A DNA stretch of 64,000 nucleotides, taken from assembly GCA_934317005.1 (NCBI GenBank), contig CAKREB010000010.1:1-64000 (forward strand), in the 5' to 3' direction. The position numbers were made by a program, and so were the translations under genes. This document shows, in pieces, positions 9,232-17,472 of this stretch. Origin of the DNA: an uncultured Lachnospiraceae bacterium (GTDB lineage Bacteria; Bacillota; Clostridia; Lachnospirales; Lachnospiraceae). How positions within the stretch are numbered: position 1 is the stretch's first letter; each line of letters opens with the position of its first letter. The notes beneath the pieces are model-generated. The model searched no databases. It was not told where the DNA came from and worked only from the letters and a program-made list of their open reading frames with translations.

Positions 9232-11043
9232 TCACTTTTTAATATAATTTTTCACAAATTCTTTTACTACATTTGATGAAGTGTATTTTTCTGCCTCTGC
9301 CAAACATTCACGCTTCATCGAAACAATAACATTTGGCTTTTCTGCTAAAAAGTATAGTATTTCTATTAATTTTTTATACTGACCAAATTCATAACCATAT
9401 CCCAATCTTTTCTCATCTATTATATCTCCAAAACTTTCCCACTTTGCAGAAATAACTGGTATTCCCGAAGCATATGCATCAATAATTGTTCCTGGAATTC
9501 CCTCTGTATAGAATTTAGTTGGAAACAGTAATGCATAATAGTTTCTTAATATTGCAGTAGATTGATCATAATCTACCATCCCACAATAACGAATATACTT
9601 TGGAAACTCTTTTTGCATTTGTTTAAACTTCTCACTATAATTAGGCTCTATAAATCCATAGATATCTAATGAATATACAATGTTATTCTTTGACTTATTT
9701 ATCTCCATTACAGCATTAATTGCATCCTCAATCCCCTTTTCTCGCATTACTCGCGAAAATGTACATAATTTTAACGGATATGAAAAAGACTCTGCCAAGT
9801 CAGCTTGATGTATTATTTCCAAATTTTTACAATTTGGCATAATGAATATATTTTTAAATCCCTTTTGTTCCAAAGACAATTTCATTACATTTGTTTCAAC
9901 AAAAATGCCATCAAAACTCTTTAAACTATTTTTTAGCATCGCTTTTTCATTAATAAAGTCCGAGAGCCATCCCCCAATAACAATATAATAAATTGATGAT
10001 CTAAAAATTTTCTTCCAGAACCACAACGTTGGTGATAAGAAACGAACACCATTTTGTGCTGGCATCATCACTACATTTTTACAACAACGCATCATCTTCC
10101 CAATATCAAAAAATAATCTTATTAAATGCTTCTTGGCACCATATGTATCAACCGCTAATACCTCGCTTTTTCCTAACTCTTTTTTTAATTCTTCCATAAC
10201 AATTTTTGTTTTTATAGTTTGTCCATTTAGCAACTCTTTTTCTAATGCCAAATGACCTATTATACATATTTCTTTTTTCATACATTTTTTTCTCATAGTT
10301 TTCTTTTTTAATACAGCAAAAAACATATTTTCTAGGGTATTACATACTGAATATATTATATTTTTCTTTTCACACTTTCGAAACAACTCATAATGGCTTT
10401 TTACTTTGCGCAAAAATTTGTCATGTGAAATAGATTTCTTTCTAACTCTATATTCTGCTAGGCACTCCTTCAGCAAATAGCAATCTGCCTTTTTACAAAC
10501 CTTCAGCCACATAGCATAATCATTATTCTTCTTAATATCTTCAATTTGAAGCAATCCAATCTTTTCAGCATCATACATAACAGTAAGGCACCCAGGCCAA
10601 CAATAACGATACATTTCGCGTTTTGTAATTTTCTTAGGTCCTGTTACTCTTACTCCTGTCTTCTGTCCATCTTCATTAATTTCTTCGTAATCAGTGTATG
10701 AAAAAAAATAATGATTTTCTTCCATAAAACGAACTTGTTTTTCTAGTTTTTGCGACATCCAAAGATCATCCGAATCCAAAAATGCAATCCATTTTCCTCT
10801 CGCCTCTCTTAAGGCCCTGTTTCTCGAAACTGCAGCCCCACTGTTAGTATCATTTTTGAGATAATGTATTCTTTTATCTTGAAATCCTGCCACTACTTCA
10901 TCGGTCTGATCGGTAGAGCAATCATCCACAATGATCAGTTCCCAATTTTGATATGTTTGCTTCAAAACACTCCTGATCGTATCTGCAATATACTGCTCTG
11001 TATTAAAAGATGGCATTATAACGGATACTAACCTTTCACTCAT
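9232..11043 (-). CDS. Two-domain glycosyltransferase: GT2 fused to GT4
   Basis: A 603-residue protein carrying two glycosyltransferase domains. Residues 1 to about 235 are a GT-A GT2 domain (LVSVIMPSFNTEQYIADTI, ELIIVDDCSTDQTDE, AFLDSDDLW as the DxD region). From about residue 255 (KKEICIIGHLALEKEL) a GT-B domain follows, with CTFSRVMREKGIEDAI and EGIPGTIIDAYASGIPVIS of GT4 type. The fusion would add two consecutive sugars. The first roughly 300 bp of the gene are nearer chromosomal composition, while the rest is strongly AT-rich. Its ATG lies 7 bp from the stop of the sugar-phosphate transferase gene. Confidence 0.87.
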   Translation of the reverse strand: MSERLVSVIMPSFNTEQYIADTIRSVLKQTYQNWELIIVDDCSTDQTDEVVAGFQDKRIHYLKNDTNSGAAVSRNRALREARGKWIAFLDSDDLWMSQKLEKQVRFMEENHYFFSYTDYEEINEDGQKTGVRVTGPKKITKREMYRYCWPGCLTVMYDAEKIGLLQIEDIKKNNDYAMWLKVCKKADCYLLKECLAEYRVRKKSISHDKFLRKVKSHYELFRKCEKKNIIYSVCNTLENMFFAVLKKKTMRKKCMKKEICIIGHLALEKELLNGQTIKTKIVMEELKKELGKSEVLAVDTYGAKKHLIRLFFDIGKMMRCCKNVVMMPAQNGVRFLSPTLWFWKKIFRSSIYYIVIGGWLSDFINEKAMLKNSLKSFDGIFVETNVMKLSLEQKGFKNIFIMPNCKNLEIIHQADLAESFSYPLKLCTFSRVMREKGIEDAINAVMEINKSKNNIVYSLDIYGFIEPNYSEKFKQMQKEFPKYIRYCGMVDYDQSTAILRNYYALLFPTKFYTEGIPGTIIDAYASGIPVISAKWESFGDIIDEKRLGYGYEFGQYKKLIEILYFLAEKPNVIVSMKRECLAEAEKYTSSNVVKEFVKNYIKK

Positions 11044-11050
11044 GTCTTTT

Positions 11051-11824
11051 TCACCTCAACAACTTTCTCGCTTCTTCCTGTTTCTTCTCATACTCTTCTT
11101 CATCCACCAATTTCTGATGCAGCAAATAATCACCAAAATCCTCTGCCGTTGCTGCTATGCCATCTGTAATTCCCTCTTGTCTGACAAATGCCTTAAACAC
11201 TGTTTGCAATACTATTTTTATATCTCCTAAAAAAGTAATATTTTGTATATATTTCAGATCCCATTCGAGTTTTTCTTCCCAACTGATCCCATTTCTTCCA
11301 TTAACCTGTGCAAGTCCCGACAAACCCGGACGCACTAAATGTCTTCTGCGCTGTTTTCCTGTCATAAAAACCATATCTCTAACGAGCTGTGGACGCGGTC
11401 CTATGATGCTCATATCTCCACGCAAAATATTAATTACCTCCGGCAATTCATCGAGGGACGTACTTCGAAGCATTTTTCCAAACTTTGTCAATCGCATATC
11501 ATCCGGCAATAATTCACCATTAGCATCCCGTTCATTGGTCATGGTACGAAATTTATACATTTTAAAAATCTTTTCATTTTTCCCCGGCCTGGGCTGAGTA
11601 AAAACAACTCCCTTACCTAATTTGATTCTTACCAATAATGCTACCAGTAAATAAAGCCACCAAAAAAGTACAATAACAGCAAGTGAACAAATGATATCCA
11701 AAAAGCGCTTTATATAGTAGGAATACATTCCATTCTTCAGTTCATTTTCCTGCTCTTGCGAAGCACAATATAATTGCTCTGTATTTTCTTCTAATTTTTC
11801 TTTGCCATCTATACTTTTTTCCAT
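11051..11824 (-). CDS. Undecaprenyl-phosphate sugar-phosphate transferase (EpsL/WbaP type)
   Basis: The enzyme that starts the repeat unit by moving a sugar-1-phosphate from a nucleotide sugar to undecaprenyl phosphate. After about 35 polar residues comes a hydrophobic re-entrant/membrane segment (YYIKRFLDIICSLAVIVLFWW), then FTQPRPGKNEKIFKMYKFRTM, RSTSLDELPEVINILRGDMS, IIGPRPQLV and RPGLSGLAQVNGRN, the complete signature of monotopic phosphoglycosyl transferases. I start at the ATG at 11824 (257 residues); a GTG two codons earlier sits too close to the AAGG. It is the second gene of the operon. Confidence 0.93.
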   Translation of the reverse strand: MEKSIDGKEKLEENTEQLYCASQEQENELKNGMYSYYIKRFLDIICSLAVIVLFWWLYLLVALLVRIKLGKGVVFTQPRPGKNEKIFKMYKFRTMTNERDANGELLPDDMRLTKFGKMLRSTSLDELPEVINILRGDMSIIGPRPQLVRDMVFMTGKQRRRHLVRPGLSGLAQVNGRNGISWEEKLEWDLKYIQNITFLGDIKIVLQTVFKAFVRQEGITDGIAATAEDFGDYLLHQKLVDEEEYEKKQEEARKLLR

Positions 11825-11952
11825 TTTCACAATACCTTATCTATACGAATGATTCATCCGATCATTTGATTACTGTCTTTACTGTCTATCCATCCACCTG
11901 TGCATAGTAAGTAGTGACTGCTGTGACAATCCACTTGTAACAAGCTAAATCT

Positions 11953-13206
11953 TTACGCAAAACAACTTTTTACAATCTCAATCACTACATCCTGCTCTTC
12001 CACTGTCATCTTATTATCACTCGGCAGGCACAAACCTCTCTGGAAAATATCCATTCCGACATCCAGTGGCTTCCCATCCTGTCCAAGTGTACCGCCTGAT
12101 ATGTATGCATTGGTTCTGGCATGGCCATCACCTTCTCTGGTCACAAAGCCGTTCATGCGATAAACCGGCTGCATGTGCATTGGCTTCCAAATTGGTCTTC
12201 CTTCTGCGTTATATGTTGCCAGTCGTTCCAGAATCTCGGTCGGACAGGTTTTTCCTTTTTCAGAAACATACAGGCTTTCCTGTTCGCCACGCACCTGCCG
12301 GCACATTGCTTCCGGATTGATCAAAAGGCATGATAGCCAGAAGTTTGGTTCACTGTTTTTCGCATCATACGGATTCATCGTTACCGGCAAGTTGCAAAAT
12401 GCTTTTTGGTATCTCTCATAGATTGCTTTCTTTTGTGCGATGTGCTCCTCCAGATAAGGGATCTGACCTCGCACCACGCCTGCAATCACATTGCTCATGC
12501 GATAGTTATAGCCAATCTCCTCGTGCTGATACCAGGCTGCATGCTCGCGCGACTGCGTTGACCACTTGCGAACCTTATCTGCTGCTTCCTTATCATCTGT
12601 CAGAAGCATCCCACCGGACGAGCCTGTGATGATTTTATTTCCGTTAAAGGAAATCGCCCGATAGTTTCCAAAGGTTCCTGTCTGCACTCCCCTATAAGAA
12701 GCTCCCAAAGACTCTGCTGCATCTTCGATCAAAATAGCATGGTGCTTTTTGCAAATCGCCTGAATCTCGTCCATCTTACAAGGTGTCCCATATAAGTGTG
12801 CAATCATCACAACACGCACATCCGGATACAATGCAAATGCCTTTTCCAGTGCTACCGGGTCCATGTTCCAGGTATCATATTCTGTATCGATAAATACCGG
12901 GACGCCACCCTCATATACAATCGGATTAACCGTTGCTGCAAAAGTCATATCGGAACAAAACACTTTCTCACCCTGTTGTACTCTTGCAAGCTTCACCGCC
13001 ATATGTAACGCCGCTGTTCCAGCAGAAAGCGCAACCGCATATCGACAGCCGACCTTTTGACATATCTGTTTTTCTACTTCATTGATATTAGCTCCCACCG
13101 TACTCATCCAGTTTGTATCATACGCCTCTGTCATATATTTCAACTCATCGCCATGCATCGTCGGTGATGAAAGCCATACCTTGTTTTCAAATGGTTTCAT
13201 TTCCAT
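11953..13206 (-). CDS. DegT/DnrJ/EryC1/StrS-type sugar aminotransferase
   Basis: A 417-residue PLP enzyme that would aminate a keto-sugar nucleotide, the type paired with an initiating transferase in EpsN/PglE-like systems. It begins KPFENKVWLSSPTMHGDELKY; then CRYAVALSAGTAALHMAVKLA, CSDMTFAATVNPIVYEGGVPVFID, LIEDAAESLGASYRG, ISFNGNKIITGSSGGML (PLP lysine) and GYNYRMSNVIAGVVRGQ. I chose the ATG at 13206 because GAGG lies five bases upstream; codons further out lack conserved sequence. It is the first gene of the operon and of normal chromosomal composition. Confidence 0.92.
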   Translation of the reverse strand: MEMKPFENKVWLSSPTMHGDELKYMTEAYDTNWMSTVGANINEVEKQICQKVGCRYAVALSAGTAALHMAVKLARVQQGEKVFCSDMTFAATVNPIVYEGGVPVFIDTEYDTWNMDPVALEKAFALYPDVRVVMIAHLYGTPCKMDEIQAICKKHHAILIEDAAESLGASYRGVQTGTFGNYRAISFNGNKIITGSSGGMLLTDDKEAADKVRKWSTQSREHAAWYQHEEIGYNYRMSNVIAGVVRGQIPYLEEHIAQKKAIYERYQKAFCNLPVTMNPYDAKNSEPNFWLSCLLINPEAMCRQVRGEQESLYVSEKGKTCPTEILERLATYNAEGRPIWKPMHMQPVYRMNGFVTREGDGHARTNAYISGGTLGQDGKPLDVGMDIFQRGLCLPSDNKMTVEEQDVVIEIVKSCFA

Positions 13207-13742
13207 AGTTTCCTCGATTCTGCGCTTCTTCCCTCCTAAAAAACAGACCATTTTGTTTTTGGTCATCATTAGGATGCAAAAAAACACGCAATATCACTTT
13301 CTGAACTTTGCGCTCTTATTTTTACCATTTTTCAGACTATCACATAAGTTGATACTAGTCAAGATTTTATTTGTCTTTTCGTATAATATACATTACAATT
13401 GTGGTATTTTATGGTCATTCCCGTATTATAAGCCAATCAAATATAAAGAGACAGCTGAATATTTGCCTGTCCTGCAAGCAATTCAACTGCCTCTAAAAAA
13501 CTGTATTTTTTTACTATAATCAGATAATCCAGCACTAATCTCTCCTTGCATTTTGGGACTTTGCTGATTGTGCTGATTTTTTATCGCAGTGGTAAGCTTC
13601 GGCTTAACCTGCTTTGGATTAGGATATTCCCTTGGTAAGGATACTGATAAGACACAGAAATAGCCGCCCCGGTCTGGTAAACTGAGCGGCTATTTTCACT
13701 TAAAATTTTCTGGGCCAACCGTCTATCGGTGGCATCTTTTCT
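13207..13742 (-). promoter_or_regulatory. Long structured leader of the polysaccharide operon
   Basis: About 535 nt without a convincing gene between the predicted transcription start and the first operon ATG. On the minus strand it holds a small CCACCG/CGGTTGG hairpin near 13,715-13,735, a 9-bp perfect stem AATAGCCGC/GCGGCTATT (13659-13694, 18-nt loop) followed by only a weak T stretch, and a bulged hairpin (13586-13612) with a CGAA tetraloop. EPS operons of Firmicutes are often controlled in such leaders by processive antitermination (for example LoaP with an RNA hairpin). I infer a similar role; no known riboswitch consensus was recognised. Confidence 0.5.
13334..13362 (-). promoter_or_regulatory. 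Possible second promoter of the polysaccharide operon
   Basis: TTGACT, a 17-base spacer and TAGTCT, about 128 bp before the DegT-type aminotransferase gene. The -35 box is good and the -10 box is weak. It would bypass the hairpins further upstream. Confidence 0.35.
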
Positions 13743-13748
13743 ACTAAT

Positions 13749-13777
13749 AATATAACACGGTTGTTTCATGATTTCAA
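13749..13777 (-). promoter_or_regulatory. Main promoter candidate of the polysaccharide operon
   Basis: TTGAAA, a 17-base spacer and TATATT, a close match to the housekeeping sigma-factor consensus. It lies just downstream of the tsf terminator and directs transcription leftward through the structured leader into the polysaccharide genes. Confidence 0.6.
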
Positions 13778-13800
13778 GAAAAACCTTTATCTCTCCAACG

Positions 13801-13842
13801 CAAAAAGAACCTGAATCTCTATTCTCATAGAAATCCAGATTC
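13801..13842 (-). terminator. rpsB-tsf operon terminator
   Basis: On the minus strand a 16-bp stem (with G-T pairs) is formed by 13827-13842 and 13807-13822, closed by a GAGA loop and followed by TTTTT. It lies about 50 bp after the tsf stop and is one of the strongest terminators in the window. Confidence 0.9.
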
Positions 13843-13892
13843 TTCATCCCTCTAAATTATTTACTTACAAAACAGCCAGCCAGGCGATATGC

Positions 13893-14825
13893 TTACGCAT
13901 TCATCTGAGCAGCTACTTCTGCAGCGAAGTCTTCTTCCTTCTTCTCAAGACCTTCACCAGTCTCAAAACGAACGAACTTCTTAACTGCTAACTTGCAGCC
14001 TTCTGCCTTTGCTACGCTCTCTACATACTTAGCAACTGTTTCTTTGTTCTCAGCCTTAACGTACTCCTGCTCCATTAAGCAGACTTCCTTTAACTCCTTG
14101 TTCAGACGACCAATGATCATCTTCTCAATGATGTTGTCCGGCTTGTTTGCGTTCTTAGGATCATTCTTAGCCTGTGCAAGTAAGATTCCTTTTTCATGCT
14201 CTTTGTACTCTTCGTCTACATCATCAGAAGATACATATTTAGGATTCAATGCAGCAATCTGCATTGCAACGTTCTTTAAGCACTCTTTTACAGCATCGCT
14301 GGAAGAATCTGTATCAGCCTCAACTAATACACCAATCTTACCACCAGCATGGATATATGAAACAACAAGACCTTCTGTTTCAATCTTCTCGAAACGACGG
14401 ATGTTCATATTCTCACCGATTACTGCGATCATAGCTTTTAACTTCTCATCAACTGTCTGAGAGTTATCAGCAGCCCAAGGCTCTGCAAGAAATGCATCCA
14501 AATCAGAAGCTGTTGTAGTCTTAACCTGTGCTGCAACTTCTGCAACATAAGCCTGGAACTTTTCATTCTTAGCAACGAAGTCTGTCTCAGAGTTAACTTC
14601 TACGATAGAAGCAACTTTTCCGTCATCTGATACGTCTACTGCAACGATACCTTCTGCTGCAATACGTCCTGATTTCTTCTCAGCCTTTGCAAGACCATTT
14701 TCTCTAAGCCATTCTACTGCCTTATCCATATCGCCGTCTGTGTTTGAAAGAGCTTTCTTACAATCCATCATACCGGCGCCAGTCATTTCTCTTAACTCTT
14801 TTACCTGTGAAGCTGTAATTGCCAT
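13893..14825 (-). CDS. tsf: Translation elongation factor Ts
   Basis: The guanine nucleotide exchange factor for EF-Tu, 310 residues. The N-terminal UBA-like domain has VKELREMTGAGMMDCKKALSNTDGDMDKAVEWLRENGLAKA, followed by the conserved core (EVNSETDFVAKNEKF, DVDEEYKEHEKGILLAQA). The SD TGGAGG precedes the ATG. It lies 40 bp after rpsB in the usual rpsB-tsf operon. Confidence 0.98.
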   Translation of the reverse strand: MAITASQVKELREMTGAGMMDCKKALSNTDGDMDKAVEWLRENGLAKAEKKSGRIAAEGIVAVDVSDDGKVASIVEVNSETDFVAKNEKFQAYVAEVAAQVKTTTASDLDAFLAEPWAADNSQTVDEKLKAMIAVIGENMNIRRFEKIETEGLVVSYIHAGGKIGVLVEADTDSSSDAVKECLKNVAMQIAALNPKYVSSDDVDEEYKEHEKGILLAQAKNDPKNANKPDNIIEKMIIGRLNKELKEVCLMEQEYVKAENKETVAKYVESVAKAEGCKLAVKKFVRFETGEGLEKKEEDFAAEVAAQMNA

Positions 14826-14865
14826 CTTCTTTTTTCCTCCATTCTAAATTGCTTGTCTGTGTTTC

Positions 14866-15585
14866 TTATGCCTCAGCAGCCTCATCTGCTTCTGCCATAG
14901 ACTCACCCTGATTTGCTTCGATAACAGCATCAGCGATTGTAGATACAATAAGCTTAACTGCTCTGATCGCATCATCGTTACCAGGGATTACATAATCAAG
15001 TTCTTCCGGATCACAGTTAGTATCTGCAATACCGATAAGAGGAATACCTAATGTATGTGCTTCCTGAATGCAGATTCTTTCCTTCTTTGGATCTACTACA
15101 AAGATAGCATCCGGAATCTTCTTCATATCCTTGATACCACCAAGGTTCTTCTCAAGCTTATCCCACTCTTTCTTAAGACCGATAACTTCCTTCTTAGGAA
15201 GAACATCAAATGTACCATCTTCAGCCATTGTTTCAATAGCTTTTAATCTCTTGATACGAGTCTGGATTGTCTTGAAGTTTGTAAGCATTCCACCTAACCA
15301 TCTCTCGTTTACATAGTACATACCACAACGCTCAGCTTCAGCCTTGATAGAATCCTGTGCCTGCTTCTTTGTACCAACAAAAAGAACAGAACCACCGTTT
15401 GCAACGATATCCTTTACCGCATTGTAAGCTGTGTCTACCATTCCTACAGACTTCTGTAAGTCGATGATGTAGATACCATTACGCTCTGTGTAGATGTACT
15501 CAGCCATTTTAGGGTTCCATCTTCTTGTCTGATGTCCAAAATGAACACCTGCTTCCAGTAACTGTTTCATTGAAATAACGCTCAT
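14866..15585 (-). CDS. rpsB: 30S ribosomal protein S2
   Basis: A 239-residue small-subunit protein. Signature strings are MKQLLEAGVHFGHQTRRWNPKM at the N-terminus, FVGTKKQAQDSI and VNERWLGGMLTNFKTI in the middle and PLIGIADTNCDPEELDYVIPGNDDAIRA near the end. The frame is open 27 codons further upstream, but GGAGG lies seven bases before the ATG at 15585 and conserved sequence starts there. It is the first gene of the rpsB-tsf operon. Confidence 0.98.
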   Translation of the reverse strand: MSVISMKQLLEAGVHFGHQTRRWNPKMAEYIYTERNGIYIIDLQKSVGMVDTAYNAVKDIVANGGSVLFVGTKKQAQDSIKAEAERCGMYYVNERWLGGMLTNFKTIQTRIKRLKAIETMAEDGTFDVLPKKEVIGLKKEWDKLEKNLGGIKDMKKIPDAIFVVDPKKERICIQEAHTLGIPLIGIADTNCDPEELDYVIPGNDDAIRAVKLIVSTIADAVIEANQGESMAEADEAAEA

Positions 15586-15610
15586 GTTAATACCTCCAAA
15601 TTGGTTTTGT

Positions 15611-15680
15611 TGCTTCCGCATACTTCCAAACGTATGACCCAAAGGGCACCAATACGAAATCCGCATGCGTGCTTTTTATA
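15611..15680 (-). promoter_or_regulatory. rpsB leader with alternative hairpins
   Basis: In the untranslated region two hairpins compete for the same bases. ATACG/CGTAT (15652-15656 with 15631-15635), reinforced by a GCCC/GGGT stem inside, excludes CATAC/GTATG (15632-15636 with 15619-15623). Such a switch just before the SD fits feedback control by S2, which is known for rpsB in several bacteria. I do not recognise a catalogued S2 leader here. Confidence 0.4.
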
Positions 15681-15754
15681 GTTTCCCGTATTATTTGCTT
15701 TCTGCTGCCTCCCGCCACCTAAGAAACACGATCACACCGAATCATGCTCTTATC

Positions 15755-15783
15755 AGTAGAAAAGCGCGCAAAAAGTCTGTCAA
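15755..15783 (-). promoter_or_regulatory. rpsB-tsf promoter
   Basis: TTGACA, a 17-base spacer and TCTACT on the minus strand, about 170 bp before the rpsB ATG. It lies just downstream of the terminator of the chemotaxis receptor gene. Confidence 0.65.
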
Positions 15784-15811
15784 TACGCAACGCACTTTTG
15801 CAGTTTAACAC

Positions 15812-15841
15812 AAAAGAAAGCCTGTTGCAAGGCTTTCTTTT
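15812..15841 (-). terminator. Terminator after the chemotaxis receptor gene
   Basis: A 12-bp perfect stem AAAAGAAAGCCT/AGGCTTTCTTTT with a six-base loop. The arms supply a T-rich 3' side on either strand, but the gene position indicates use for the minus-strand receptor gene. Confidence 0.85.
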
Positions 15842-15934
15842 AATTTTCCATGATTTTATTCTGTTTTTTCCTATAAGCATTCTTTTGAATCTGCTTATAG
15901 AATGAATGAAAATACTTACATGATCTTATTTTTT

Positions 15935-17443
15935 CTATAGGTACTCTTCCAGCTTTACAACTGTGCTTTGAAGCTCACCCATCAGGACATTGGCTTCTTC
16001 TGCCTGTACTTTTCCCTGATTTCCCACTTCCGATGCAGATGTGGTACTTGCTGCTACCTCTTCGCTGACAGCGGAAATCTGTGTGATACTGTCGACGATC
16101 GTATCATTTGCCTCCATGATCTTTTCAATCTGTCCGCTGACTGTGGTAACATTTTCATCCAACTGCTGCATTCTGTTTCGAATGTCTGCAAAATCATCCT
16201 TTGTAACATTTAACAGCTCTTTTTCCTGTGCAGAAGCTTCTAACACTTCCGTAATCTGCTCCTGGGTCTGACTGGCATTTTCCTGTAATTTGTCGGTAAT
16301 CTGCTTGATTCCCTCGGTCAGGGATCTGGTCTGCTCTGCAAGAACACGGATCTGGTCTGCTACTACAGCAAAGCCCTTTCCTGCCTCACCGACACGCGCA
16401 CTCTCAATAGAAGCATTGAGTGCAAGCATGTTCGTCTGACTGGAAATAGAGAAAATGTCTTTTGTGATCTCTGATACCTCATTGGCATTTTCAATCAGAT
16501 TTTCCATCAGACTGTTTACATTGGCATTTGCCGTTTCAATCTTCTGTGCATGTGCTAACAGATCCTCCATAGAGGCACGCCCCTTGTCTAGGGCATCCAT
16601 ACTCTCCTGTGCTACCGTCTGCATCTGCTCCGAACGATCCTTTGTTTCCGTGATCATAGTCTGAATCTGTCCGGTCATCATCGTCTGTTTCTCGATACTC
16701 TCAGAGTTTGACTGGTTTCCCTGCGAAATCTCTTCTAACGCTGTCGCTGTTGTTTCCGTCACATCACGGAGATTTTCCATCAGTCCCGCTGCCCTTATAG
16801 AATCCTCCTTGACCTTTTCTGAAATCTCAAGGACATCTCCTAACAGCTTCTCTGTCTTTTTCTGATGTTTGACTGCCTTTGCAAGCTTTTCTTCATTCAG
16901 TGTCTTGGCAAGCTTTGTCACTGCGCACAGGGATACCAGCGTAACTGTAATGGTTCCCATCTGTAATAAGATTGTACTGATTTCCACACTAAGCCCTGAC
17001 GGCATCTGCTTTGTAAAAACAGCGCAACGCACTACATAGATACTGTTTAGTAAAAAGACACCGATAGAGCTTTTTAACATAAAGCCAAAGTCAAAATACA
17101 TGATAAACAGACTTGCCACCGGAAATGCTGCCGTAAATACCAGGTCATTTTTTGCACCCAGTAAGATTACTGCATACAGTGCCGCATATCCCCACATAGC
17201 GACATGTTTAAAGTAACCTGCACTTTTATTGATCTTCATGACAACGCTGTTTGCAATAAAGCTTGCGACAACGATTGCAACGATTAGTCCTGCATATCCA
17301 AAGGAAATATTCCCGTCAAGGGCATCCTTGATATAACCAAACACAAAAATCACATCAACTAGTGTGATTACTGCAAACACCAGCCGATTTACTCTTCTAA
17401 GTTCCTCTGCTAATTCTTCTTTTTCCTGTCCATTTTCATTCAT
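15935..17443 (-). CDS. Methyl-accepting chemotaxis protein with polytopic N-terminus
   Basis: A 502-residue chemoreceptor. Residues about 20-190 contain five or six hydrophobic segments and no recognisable periplasmic ligand-binding domain or HAMP. The cytoplasmic signalling domain follows, with the tip hairpin ISSQTNMLALNASIESARVGEAGKGFAVVADQIRVLAEQT and methylation-type Gln/Glu helices ending VAASTTSASEVGNQGK. Sensing through membrane helices or redox/energy taxis is possible but not shown. I start at the ATG at 17443, nine bases after GGAGG; a TTG two codons earlier is too close. No other chemotaxis gene is adjacent. Confidence 0.93.
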   Translation of the reverse strand: MNENGQEKEELAEELRRVNRLVFAVITLVDVIFVFGYIKDALDGNISFGYAGLIVAIVVASFIANSVVMKINKSAGYFKHVAMWGYAALYAVILLGAKNDLVFTAAFPVASLFIMYFDFGFMLKSSIGVFLLNSIYVVRCAVFTKQMPSGLSVEISTILLQMGTITVTLVSLCAVTKLAKTLNEEKLAKAVKHQKKTEKLLGDVLEISEKVKEDSIRAAGLMENLRDVTETTATALEEISQGNQSNSESIEKQTMMTGQIQTMITETKDRSEQMQTVAQESMDALDKGRASMEDLLAHAQKIETANANVNSLMENLIENANEVSEITKDIFSISSQTNMLALNASIESARVGEAGKGFAVVADQIRVLAEQTRSLTEGIKQITDKLQENASQTQEQITEVLEASAQEKELLNVTKDDFADIRNRMQQLDENVTTVSGQIEKIMEANDTIVDSITQISAVSEEVAASTTSASEVGNQGKVQAEEANVLMGELQSTVVKLEEYL

Positions 17444-17472
17444 GCACAAATGCCTCCTTCAAACGAAACGTC

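Noticed and set aside
13581..13847. Small 88-codon gene on the minus strand
   Set aside because: It overlaps the tsf terminator, the promoter and a hairpin, has no SD and shows no family resemblance.
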